Assembly: GCF_014650815.1 (NCBI RefSeq)
Contig: NZ_BMVR01000010.1
Coordinates: forward strand, 124,001-188,000
Length of the DNA stretch: 64,000 nt
Direction: 5' to 3'
Origin: Streptomyces flavofungini
Lineage (GTDB): Bacteria; Actinomycetota; Actinomycetes; Streptomycetales; Streptomycetaceae
The notes beneath the pieces were generated by a model, which was not told where the DNA came from, searched no databases, and saw nothing but the letters and a program-made list of their open reading frames with translations. Below, piece by piece: positions 26,283-33,806 of this stretch; within the stretch, counting starts at the first letter, position 1, and every line of letters starts with the position of its first letter. A program made the position numbers and the translations under genes.

Positions 26283-27391
26283 CCACGGCCACCCCCGCCG
26301 TCCCGCCCCTCGACGACCGGGACGGCGTCATCTGGTACGACGGGGAGTTCGTGCCCTGGCGAGAGGCACGGCTGCACGTCCTCAGTCACGGACTGCACTA
26401 CGGAGGCAGCGTCTTCGAGGGCGAACGGGCCTACGGCGGCAAGGTGTTCAAGCTCCACGAGCACACCGCCCGGCTCGCCGCGTCGGCCCGCACGATGGGC
26501 TTCGAACTGCCCTGGTCCGTCCCGGAGCTGGCCGCCGCCTCCGCCGAGGCCGTCGCCGTCGCGGGCCTCACCGACGGCTACGTACGCCCGGTCGCCTGGC
26601 GCGGCAGCGACACCCTGCGGCTGGTCGCGCCGGACAGCCGCGTGCACGTCGCCATCGCGGCCTGGCCCTGGCCGCGGATCTTCACCGACGGGCCCCGCGG
26701 CATCCGCCTGCGCACCTCCCGCTGGCGCCGTCCCGCCCCCGACACCGCGCCCGTCAGCGCCAAGACCGCCGCCCTGTACGCCCTCGGCGCCCTCGCCGGA
26801 CAGGAGGCCGAGGCGGCGGGCCACGACGACGCGCTGCTCCTCGACCACCGCGGCCGCCTCGCCGAGGCCACCGGCGCCAACCTGTTCCTGGTGATCGCGG
26901 GCGAGCTGCACACCCCGCCCCCGGAGTGCGTCCTGGACGGCATCACCCGTCGTACCGTCATCGACATCGCCCGCGACCGGGGACTCTCCGTCGTCGAACG
27001 CCACCTGGACCCGTCCGAACTCGCCGACGCCACCGAGGTGTTCCTCACCGGCACGGCGTACGAGGTCCAGCCCGTCACCGCCGTCGACGCCCTGCGGTTC
27101 CCCCTCGGCGCGGTCGGGGCGGCGCTCGCGGCGGCGTACGGGCGGATCGTGCGGGGGGAGGAGGCGTGCCCGGCACCCTCGTCCGGCGCCAGGCCCGCGT
27201 GCGGCGGTGCCAGGTCCGCGTCCGAAAGCGGTGCTTCCGCGTCCGTAGGCACAGCCCCCGCATCCGTAGGCGTAGCCCCCGCGTCCGATGGCGCCGAGTC
27301 CGTGCCCGCTGCCGCCTCGCCCCTGTCCGGTGCCACCTCGCGGCGCCCCGCGCCCCACCGCCCCGCCCCCGCCGTGAGCGAGAGCGGATGA
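26279..27391 (+). CDS. Class IV aminotransferase (branched-chain/D-amino acid type)
   Basis: A 370-residue PLP enzyme, start overlapping the previous stop as ATGA. It has SHGLHYGGSVFEGERAY (cofactor-phosphate region), Lys162 in SAKTAALYALG as the Schiff-base lysine, LAEATGANLFLV and FLTGTAYEVQPV, all standard for BCAT/fold-type IV enzymes. It would aminate a 2-oxo acid, presumably the pathway product, using glutamate. The final 70 residues are a low-complexity Ala/Ser/Pro tail encoded by degenerate 21-bp repeats (27230-27300) not found in typical family members. Confidence 0.88.
   Translation: MTTATPAVPPLDDRDGVIWYDGEFVPWREARLHVLSHGLHYGGSVFEGERAYGGKVFKLHEHTARLAASARTMGFELPWSVPELAAASAEAVAVAGLTDGYVRPVAWRGSDTLRLVAPDSRVHVAIAAWPWPRIFTDGPRGIRLRTSRWRRPAPDTAPVSAKTAALYALGALAGQEAEAAGHDDALLLDHRGRLAEATGANLFLVIAGELHTPPPECVLDGITRRTVIDIARDRGLSVVERHLDPSELADATEVFLTGTAYEVQPVTAVDALRFPLGAVGAALAAAYGRIVRGEEACPAPSSGARPACGGARSASESGASASVGTAPASVGVAPASDGAESVPAAASPLSGATSRRPAPHRPAPAVSESG
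27225..27300 (+). repeat. Degenerate 21-bp tandem repeats in the aminotransferase tail
   Basis: About three imperfect copies of the pattern GCRTCCGTAGGC-RYAGCCCC follow each other in frame and encode an Ala/Ser/Val/Pro-rich extension. The repeat length is a multiple of three, so copy-number change preserves the frame. Its function is unknown. Confidence 0.6.
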
Positions 27392-28092
27392 CCGGTCGCG
27401 GTGCCGAGCCCGTCCGGCCGGTTCCGGCGGGCGGGCGGCGCGGTGCCTGGGCCACGGGAGCCAGGGCGGCCGTGCCGTTCACCGTCGCGATCTTCGCCTT
27501 CGGGATCTCCTTCGGCGTCCTCGCCAAGGGCGCGGGCTTCGACGCGCTCGCCACGACCTCGATGTCCGGCCTGGTGTTCGTCGGCTCGTCGCAGTTCGCC
27601 GCCGTCTCGGTGATCGTCAACGGCGGCGGCTGGGCCGCGGCGGCCGTGGCGGGGACCCTGCTGAACCTGCGCTACCTGGTGATGGGCTTCGCCATCCTGC
27701 CCGCGCTGCGCGGCGGCCGGGCCCGTCGCGCGGTCGAGTCCCAGCTCGTCATCGAGGAGTCCTGGGCCATCGCCAGCGACGCGGACGGCCGCTTCGACCG
27801 GGTGCGCCTGCTGTCCTCGGGGGTGGTGCTGTGGCTCGGCTGGGTCCTCGGCACCCTGCTCGGCGCGATCGGCCCGTTCAAGGCGGTGGACATCCTCACC
27901 TACGGCCTGGACGCCGTCTCGCCCGTCCTGTTCTTCCTGCTGCTCGCACCCCACCTCGGCACCGCCCCCAAGCGGACGGCGGCCGCCACCGCCGCGGGCT
28001 GCGCCGCCGTCCTCACCGGCGTCGGCGTGCCCGACACCGCCATCGCCGCGGCCTGCGTCATCGCGGTGGTGGGGACGTGGCGGTCCCGATGA
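27388..28092 (+). CDS. azlC: AzlC-family branched-chain amino acid exporter subunit
   Basis: A 234-residue inner-membrane protein with five to six hydrophobic helices and the AzlC hallmarks IFAFGISFGVLAKGAGF, VFVGSSQFAAV and LLNLRYLVMGF. AzlC with the small AzlD exports leucine analogues and branched-chain amino acids. It starts at ATG 27388 overlapping the aminotransferase stop as ATGA, so it is coupled to the pathway genes. A likely role is release of the amino acid made by the operon, or self-protection. Confidence 0.92.
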   Translation: MTGRGAEPVRPVPAGGRRGAWATGARAAVPFTVAIFAFGISFGVLAKGAGFDALATTSMSGLVFVGSSQFAAVSVIVNGGGWAAAAVAGTLLNLRYLVMGFAILPALRGGRARRAVESQLVIEESWAIASDADGRFDRVRLLSSGVVLWLGWVLGTLLGAIGPFKAVDILTYGLDAVSPVLFFLLLAPHLGTAPKRTAAATAAGCAAVLTGVGVPDTAIAAACVIAVVGTWRSR

Positions 28093-28156
28093 CCGCACCC
28101 CGCAGCGCCCCGCGCCCGGAGCGGCCGCCGACCCGCCGCACGCCCAGGAGGGCCCG

Positions 28157-28474
28157 ATGAGCAGCGACCCGTGGACCGTCGTCGGCGCCCTGGTGGTGAC
28201 CACCTTCCTCATCAAGGGCGCCGGGTCGCTGGTCATGGGCGACCGCGAACTGCCCGCCTGGTTCCCGCGGTTCGTCGCCTACCTGACGCCCGCGCTGCTG
28301 GCCGTCCTCGTCGTCACCCAGCTCGTGGGCGCGGCGGGCGCGCACGGCATGACGTTCGACGCCCGGCTCGCCGGTTTCGCCGGGGCCCTGGTGGCCTGGC
28401 GGCTCAAGGCCCCCGTACCGCTGGTGATCCTGGTGGCCGCCGCGGTCACGGCGGGGGTGCGGGCGCTGGGGTGA
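28157..28474 (+). CDS. azlD: AzlD-family transporter subunit
   Basis: A 105-residue protein with three or four membrane helices (VVGALVVTTFLIKGAG, FVAYLTPALLAVLVVTQ, VPLVILVAAAVTAGV), typical of AzlD, the partner of AzlC. AGGAGGG precedes ATG 28157. Its 3' end overlaps by 29 bp the end of the convergent AfsR-type regulator gene. Confidence 0.9.
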   Translation: MSSDPWTVVGALVVTTFLIKGAGSLVMGDRELPAWFPRFVAYLTPALLAVLVVTQLVGAAGAHGMTFDARLAGFAGALVAWRLKAPVPLVILVAAAVTAGVRALG

Positions 28475-31400
28475 GGCCGGGGTCCGCGCGCCGCACGGCC
28501 GCCGCCACCTCCAGGGCGCGGGCGAGTCCCGGCCGGTGCCCGGCCGCCCGGTACAGGCGCACGGACCGCTCGACGGCCCGGGCCGCTCTCGGGTGCTGAC
28601 CGAGCGCCAGGTGGACGAGCGCCAGCTCGGCCCGCGCCTCGGCCTCGGCGAGCCGCAGCCCCGCCGGCCGTGCCACGCCGAGCGCCCGCCGGGCGCAGGC
28701 GAGCGCCTCGCCGTACTCGCCCAGGTGCCGGTGCACCGCCGCGAGCCCCACACCGGCGTCGGCCTCGGCCCGGCGGCAGCCCGCCGCGCGCGCCGCCTCC
28801 AGGGCGCGGCCGTGGTGGTCGAGGGCACCGGGCGCGTCGTCCAGGCGCAGCAGCACCGTACCGATCGTGTTGAGGGCGTCCGGCTCCACGAGCCGCCGGT
28901 GCGTGCGGTGGGTGACGCCGAGCGCGTCGACGGCGTACTTGAGCGCGAGCCGCGGATCCCCGGCGTCCCGGCACGCCACCGCGAGGGCGTTCAGGGCGCC
29001 CTCCGCCGCGTAGGTGAACAGCAGCCGCCCGTCCGCGGCGAGCGCCCGGGTCAGCAGGCGCTGTGCCTCGTCCGCCGCGCCGAGCGCGTGCTCGACGGCA
29101 CCGAGCCCCCACAGGGCCAGCATGACCGTGTGCTGGTCCGCCGACGCCTCGGCGCGCGCCCGGCCCTCCGTGAAGTGCCGGTGTGCGACGGCGAGTCGGC
29201 CCTGGTCGAACCGGACGAAGCCGAGCAGGCACAGCGCCCACGCCTCCCCGGCGGGCTGGTCGCCGTCGCCGTAGAGGTCCAGGGCGCGCTCGGCGTCGCG
29301 GGTGGCCTGGTCGAGGGCGCCGCGTTCGCGGTGCGAGGCGGCGAGCCCGAGCACCGCCCCGGCGGTCTCCACGGGCTGCCCGGTCCGCGCGAACAGGGTC
29401 TCGGCGTGCGCGCTGTGCCACAGCGCCTCGTCGTGCCGGGCCAGTTCCCACAGCACGTAGCACATGCTCCAGTGCATCACCGCCCGCGCGTGCTCGTCCT
29501 GCGCGGCCTCGGCCGCCCGCAGCCCGGTCTGCGCGGCCCGCAGCCAGTCGACGCGACGGCCGTGCTCCATGAGGTGTCCGTGCAGGGCGAGCGCCGACTG
29601 CCAGGCGAACGGACGCGGCCCGTGCCGCACGGCGTGCCGGGCGCAGGCGAGCAGCGCGGCCCGCTCGTCGTCGAGCCAGGCCAGCGCGTCGGCGGGGGTG
29701 CGGAAGACCAGCGGCGCGGTGGGGGAGCCGTCGGGCTCCGGCGCCTCGGCCGCGTACCAGGAGTAGAAGGTGCCGTACAGCAGTTGGGCGGCCTGCTCGG
29801 CGGTGGCCAGGTACCAGGTGAGCAGGCGGCCCACGGCGCGCTCGCGGGCGGCGGTGCTGTCCTCCGCCCGGGCCCGCTCCTGGGCGAACAGGCCGACGAG
29901 GGCGTGCAGTTGGAAGTGGCCCGGCTGGTGGCTCTCCAGCAGGCTGCGGGCGACGAGCTGGTCCAGGAGCCGGGCGGTGGTGGGCAGGTCGGTCCCGGCC
30001 AGGGCGGCGGCGGCCGGGGCGGAGACGCCGGGTCCGGGGGCGAGGGCCAGCAGCCGCAGGAGCTTCTGCTCGGCGGCCGGCAGCGACCGGTACGACAGGG
30101 CGAGGACGCTGCGGACGCCGGTGTGCTCCTCCTGGTCCAGGGCCAGCTCCCGCAGCCGGTCGGCGCCGCGCAGCCGCCGTACGACCTCCTCGATCGGCGG
30201 ATGCCGGTCGCCGATGAGGTGGGCCGCGACGATCCGCACGGCCAGCGGCAGCAGCCCGCACAGCCGGACGGCCTCGGCGGCGGCCTCCGGCTCGTGCCGC
30301 ACCCGGTCCGCGCCGATGACACGGGAGAGCAGGGCCAGGGCCTCCTCCTCGCCGAACACGCTCAGGCTCACCCGGTGGGCGTCGTGGAACGCGGTCAGAC
30401 CGCGCAGATCGTTGCGGCTGGTGACGACGACGAAGCAGGTCGGCGAGCCGGGCAGCAGCGGGCGCACCTGCGCGAGCCCGGCCGCGTCGTCGAGCAGGAT
30501 CAGCATGCGCCGGCCCGCGAGCAGCGAGCGGTACAGCGCCGCCTTCTCGTCGGTGCTCTCCGGCAGATGCCCGGTGCCGACCCCGAGGGCCCGCAGGAGC
30601 TGCCCCAGCGCCTCGTCGGCGGTGGTCGGCGGCTCCTGGGCGTGGCCGCGCAGATTCGCGTAGAGCTGCCCGTCGGGGAAGCGGTCGGCCACCCGGTGCA
30701 TCCAGTGCAGCGCGAGCGTGGTCTTGCCGACGCCCGCCATGCCGGACACGGAGGAGATCACCAGCGTCTGCCCCGGGCCCGCGTCGTGCTGGGCGAGCAG
30801 CGTGTCGAGCTGGCGCAGATAGTCCGAGCGGCCCGTGAAACTGGCGACGTCGGGCGGGAGTTGGCGCGGGACCGGGCGGGCGGCGGGTGCGGCCGGGGCG
30901 GTGGGGGCGCGGTCGGGGTCGCCGGAGAGGACGCGCTGGTGGAGCTCCTTGAGGGGGCGGCCGGGTTCGATCCCCACCTCGGCGTCGAGGAGTTGATAGA
31001 AGTCGCGGTACGAGGCGAGGGCGTCCGCCTGTCGCCCGGAGCGGTGCAGCGCCAGCATCAACTGGCAGCGCAGCCGCTCGCGCAGCGGGAACTCACTCAC
31101 CAGCGTGGTCAGTTCGGCCACCGAGTCCTCGTAGTGCCCGAGTTCGATGAACGCGTCGAGCCGGTCCTCCCGGGCCACCAGCCGCAGCTCCTCGAGGCGT
31201 TCGGCCTCGGCGAGCGCGAAGCTGCGGTCGCTGACCCCTTCGAGGGCCGGACCCGTCCACAGGGCCAGCGCCTCGTCGAGGAAGGCGACCACGGCCCCGG
31301 CGTCGCCGTCGGCGGCGGCCTTGCGGGCCCGGTCGGTGAGGTGGACGAAGCGCAGCGCGTCGACCTGCTCGTCGGTCACCTGGAGCGTGTAGCTGGTGTT

Positions 31401-31724
31401 GCTGCGGGCGCCCGCGCTGACCAGGACCTCGAACCCGGAGGTGGCGCGTCGGCCCGGCTCCAGGATGCGGCGCAAGTGCAGGACGTGCGTGCGCAGGGCG
31501 CTCACCGCGCCGTCCGGTGCCTCGCCCTCCCACAGGAGTTCGGCGAGCCGGGAGGTGCTGACGGGGCGGCCGCGGGCGAGCGCGAGGGCCGCGAGGAGCG
31601 CGCGCTGCTGCGGCCCGAGGCCGACCTGGCGGCCCCGGACCTCCACGCTCACCGGGCCCAGAAGGCGGATCCGCACCGACTCCTTCGGTGCCTGCTCCAC
31701 CTCGGGCCCGGGGGTGCGGCTCAC
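28446..31724 (-). CDS. AfsR/SARP-family regulator with NB-ARC and TPR domains
   Basis: A 1092-residue regulator, taken from the GTG at 31724. An N-terminal OmpR-like winged helix (about 15-100, IRLLGPVSVEVRG) and bacterial transcriptional activation domain (about 105-255) define the SARP part. An STAND ATPase follows with P-loop SGMAGVGKTT and Walker B MLILLDDA, then a long series of TPR-like helices. Large SARPs of this type activate nearby antibiotic genes. It is convergent with azlD, and two SnoaL-like genes lie directly upstream on its own strand. It is the best candidate regulator of the 23.8-28.5 kb operon. An ATG two codons upstream is out of frame and meets TGA at once. Confidence 0.9.
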   Translation of the reverse strand: MSRTPGPEVEQAPKESVRIRLLGPVSVEVRGRQVGLGPQQRALLAALALARGRPVSTSRLAELLWEGEAPDGAVSALRTHVLHLRRILEPGRRATSGFEVLVSAGARSNTSYTLQVTDEQVDALRFVHLTDRARKAAADGDAGAVVAFLDEALALWTGPALEGVSDRSFALAEAERLEELRLVAREDRLDAFIELGHYEDSVAELTTLVSEFPLRERLRCQLMLALHRSGRQADALASYRDFYQLLDAEVGIEPGRPLKELHQRVLSGDPDRAPTAPAAPAARPVPRQLPPDVASFTGRSDYLRQLDTLLAQHDAGPGQTLVISSVSGMAGVGKTTLALHWMHRVADRFPDGQLYANLRGHAQEPPTTADEALGQLLRALGVGTGHLPESTDEKAALYRSLLAGRRMLILLDDAAGLAQVRPLLPGSPTCFVVVTSRNDLRGLTAFHDAHRVSLSVFGEEEALALLSRVIGADRVRHEPEAAAEAVRLCGLLPLAVRIVAAHLIGDRHPPIEEVVRRLRGADRLRELALDQEEHTGVRSVLALSYRSLPAAEQKLLRLLALAPGPGVSAPAAAALAGTDLPTTARLLDQLVARSLLESHQPGHFQLHALVGLFAQERARAEDSTAARERAVGRLLTWYLATAEQAAQLLYGTFYSWYAAEAPEPDGSPTAPLVFRTPADALAWLDDERAALLACARHAVRHGPRPFAWQSALALHGHLMEHGRRVDWLRAAQTGLRAAEAAQDEHARAVMHWSMCYVLWELARHDEALWHSAHAETLFARTGQPVETAGAVLGLAASHRERGALDQATRDAERALDLYGDGDQPAGEAWALCLLGFVRFDQGRLAVAHRHFTEGRARAEASADQHTVMLALWGLGAVEHALGAADEAQRLLTRALAADGRLLFTYAAEGALNALAVACRDAGDPRLALKYAVDALGVTHRTHRRLVEPDALNTIGTVLLRLDDAPGALDHHGRALEAARAAGCRRAEADAGVGLAAVHRHLGEYGEALACARRALGVARPAGLRLAEAEARAELALVHLALGQHPRAARAVERSVRLYRAAGHRPGLARALEVAAAVRRADPGLTPAPAPPP

Positions 31725-31789
31725 ACCATGCCCCCTATTCCCCTCGGCTTCCCTGCGCTCGGTCGGCTGCCCTCCGCTCGCCCGTCGGT

Positions 31790-32113
31790 TCAGCCGGGCC
31801 CGGTGGCGAAGCGCTGGATGACGCCGTCGGTCACCGAGAACTCCCACGCGGTGTCGATGTCGCCCCAGATGTCGTTGTGGAAGCGGGCGCCGACCGACAG
31901 GCCGTCGGGCGATTCCCGCACCACTTCCATCCGCGCGTGGGACGAGAACAGCTCACGTTCCACCCACGCGCCCGGGTCGCGCTCGGTTCCCACGTCGATC
32001 ACCGTGGCGTCCTCCGCGAGCACGGCCCACAGGGCCGCGGGATCCTGGGCGTTGACCGCGTCCACGAAGGCGCTCACCACCGGATGGGACGGCATGCGGT
32101 CACGGGGGGTCAT
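31790..32113 (-). CDS. Small SnoaL-like protein
   Basis: A 107-residue single-domain NTF2-fold protein (VVSAFVDAVNAQDPAALWAV, later FHNDIWGDIDTAWEFSVTDG). GAGAGG lies 9 bp before the ATG at 32113. It is the middle gene of a minus-strand set with another SnoaL-like gene (gap 25 bp) and the AfsR-type regulator (gap 65 bp). It could be an enzyme or a ligand-binding partner of the regulator. Residues are too few to assign a reaction. Confidence 0.75.
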   Translation of the reverse strand: MTPRDRMPSHPVVSAFVDAVNAQDPAALWAVLAEDATVIDVGTERDPGAWVERELFSSHARMEVVRESPDGLSVGARFHNDIWGDIDTAWEFSVTDGVIQRFATGPG

Positions 32114-32138
32114 CTGTGGTGCCTCTCTCGCGGGTCGG

Positions 32139-32564
32139 TCAGCCGCCGGTCGCGGCCCGGTGCAGGGCGTAGGTGTCCTCGAACAGGTGGTAGCGCGTGA
32201 CCTGGCCGTCGACCACGGTGAGATGCGCGGCGAACGGTGTCGTCAGCGGTGCGCCGGTGGCCTTGACGGTGTCCCGCAGGTGGCCGAGGATCACGCCCTG
32301 CTCGCCGTCGACCACGATGTGCGTGACGGTGAACTCCTCGGGCTGCAGATACTCGTGCAGCATGGTGAAGAATTCCGAGACGCCCGTCCGCCCGGTCCGG
32401 TTCCCCGACCACGGCACGTCCGGCGAGCCCGGCGCGACCCACTCCGCCGACTCGGCGAAGAGCCGCACCGCGCCGTCCAGGTCCCGCTCCGCGAGCCGGG
32501 TCAGATAGGTGTCGATCACTTCCCTGGTCGCCCGGTCGGATCCCGCGGGGGACTGCGTGGACAT
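32139..32564 (-). CDS. SnoaL-like (ketosteroid isomerase-related) protein
   Basis: A 141-residue NTF2-fold protein (VIDTYLTRLAERDLDGAVRL, EWVAPGSPDVPWSGNRTG, HLTVVDGQVTRYHLFEDTY). This is the limonene-epoxide-hydrolase-like/SnoaL group. GAGGAG lies 9 bp before its ATG. It is first in a three-gene minus-strand run ending with the AfsR-type regulator and is divergent from the RHH gene. Confidence 0.78.
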   Translation of the reverse strand: MSTQSPAGSDRATREVIDTYLTRLAERDLDGAVRLFAESAEWVAPGSPDVPWSGNRTGRTGVSEFFTMLHEYLQPEEFTVTHIVVDGEQGVILGHLRDTVKATGAPLTTPFAAHLTVVDGQVTRYHLFEDTYALHRAATGG

Positions 32565-32803
32565 CTCACCAACTCCTCGTCACGTGCCGGTCCTTGGTCG
32601 TGGAGGTCCAGTGTGGTGCGCCTGGGGCGGCGAGCGTAAGTCACCTGCCTCATTCCCGCCACGGGTTGGCGCTGCGCCGCGGCGGGGAGGCGACGGCGGG
32701 CGGAAGTGGGAGAGCACCGGGGCATGACCGGAAACAGCCGTCGGGGCCCGGTAGCGGCATGCGGCGCCAAGTGACAGGAGGGTGATGCCTCGAAAGCTTG
32801 CGC

Positions 32804-32833
32804 ATGGCGCTATTGTGGTGCGACTATGGCGCC
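32804..32833 (+). promoter_or_regulatory. Direct-repeat operator candidate of the HicB-like gene
   Basis: ATGGCGCT (32804-32811) and ATGGCGCC (32826-32833) are spaced 22 bp start to start, two helical turns, and the second abuts the ATG. The same pair with the same spacing precedes the paralogous gene at 44911. Autoregulation by the RHH protein is the natural reading, since RHH proteins bind tandem short sites. Confidence 0.55.
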
Positions 32834-33397
32834 ATGGAACTCACGCGGTACGTCGACAATCTGCGCCAGGAGCTCTTGGCCGCAGTGGAGGCGGGCGACG
32901 AGGAGGCGCGAGAACTCGCTGAACGCCTCGTCACACCGCTGGCTTCCGCTGCCCGTCTGACGCTTCTTGACGCGCTGTCGGCCGCCGCGGACGAGATCAC
33001 CCGCGACCTGGCCCCCGGTTTGGTCGAGATTCGCCTGCGGGGTCTCGACCCGACGTTCGTCGTGACGCTGCCCCCGCCGGACCGGCTGTTCGACGACGAG
33101 GCCGACCACGGCTTCGACCGTCCGCACGCTGGAGTGGCGCCATCATTGGTGTCACTGGCGCCAGCGACAGTGAGCGGTGAGGAAGGTGCGACCTCTCGCA
33201 TCAACTTCCGACCGCCCGAGCATCTCAAGGCCCGGATCGAGGAGGCCGCGGGCCGCGAACGGCTGTCGGTGAACGCGTGGCTGGTTCGCGCGGTCTCCGC
33301 GATGCTCGAGTTCGACGAGCGCGGCCGCCGCACGGAGCGGCGCGCGCCGCGCGGCACATCGGGAAACTCCCAGCGCTACACGGGCTGGGTGAACTAG
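32834..33397 (+). CDS. HicB-antitoxin-like ribbon-helix-helix protein
   Basis: A 187-residue protein. The N-terminal half is helical (MELTRYVDNLRQELLAAV, TPLASAARLTLLDALSAAAD) followed by DLAPGLVEIRLRGLDPTFVV. The C-terminal part, SRINFRPPEHLKARIEEAA then SVNAWLVRAVSAM (about 128-170), is a ribbon-helix-helix DNA-binding domain of Arc/HicB type. Start 32834 was chosen because the paralogue at 44911 starts at the same point and shares the leader. No partner toxin is seen next to it, so it may be a stand-alone repressor. Confidence 0.8.
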   Translation: MELTRYVDNLRQELLAAVEAGDEEARELAERLVTPLASAARLTLLDALSAAADEITRDLAPGLVEIRLRGLDPTFVVTLPPPDRLFDDEADHGFDRPHAGVAPSLVSLAPATVSGEEGATSRINFRPPEHLKARIEEAAGRERLSVNAWLVRAVSAMLEFDERGRRTERRAPRGTSGNSQRYTGWVN

Positions 33398-33806
33398 CCA
33401 CACCGCGGCCACGAAACTTCGGTCCGGCGACGCGTATCGCACGCCGGTACCGATCCCGCGGCCCTGGAGACCGACCTCCCCCGGCGGTCTCCAGGGCCGC
33501 ACCCCTCCGGCGCGTGCCGGACACTCCGGTACGAGAGCGCCTCGACGCGAGGCGCCGGACGAGCGCCCTTCCTCGTACCGCGCCGCAATTCTAGGTGAGC
33601 CGCGCCCCGTGGAATGCGGTATGCCGATATGGGGGAGTGCCGGGCGGTTTCCGCCGGGCCCGACTGGTCCCCGGTCGATTCGCCGCCCGAGGCTGACTTG
33701 CGGTCAATAGCGCCAATTCGCCTGGGGGACCGGGAATCGGTTTCGCTGTAGCCGCCATGAATATGACGGAGTGCCTTCCTGGAGCGGAGTCGATCCGAAG
33801 TCGTCG
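33398..33806. other. Intergenic region with strong bidirectional hairpin
   Basis: No gene is supported. A perfect 14-bp stem, GGCCCTGGAGACCG (33460-33473) with CGGTCTCCAGGGCC (33485-33498), should terminate transcription from both convergent flanking genes. A second inverted pair, CGGTACGAG (33527-33535) and CTCGTACCG (33572-33580), encloses 36 bp. I could not identify a terminal repeat of an insertion sequence in this stretch. Confidence 0.55.
33460..33498. terminator. 14-bp perfect stem terminator
   Basis: The arms pair completely around an 11-nt C-rich loop, and there is no T-tract, as usual in Streptomyces. It lies 60 bp after the RHH gene stop and in front of the end of the convergent transposase-like gene. 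Confidence 0.65.

Noticed and set aside
32834..33397. Complete toxin-antitoxin pair
   Set aside because: The RHH protein is antitoxin-like, but no HicA-type or other small toxin gene lies beside it or beside its paralogue.
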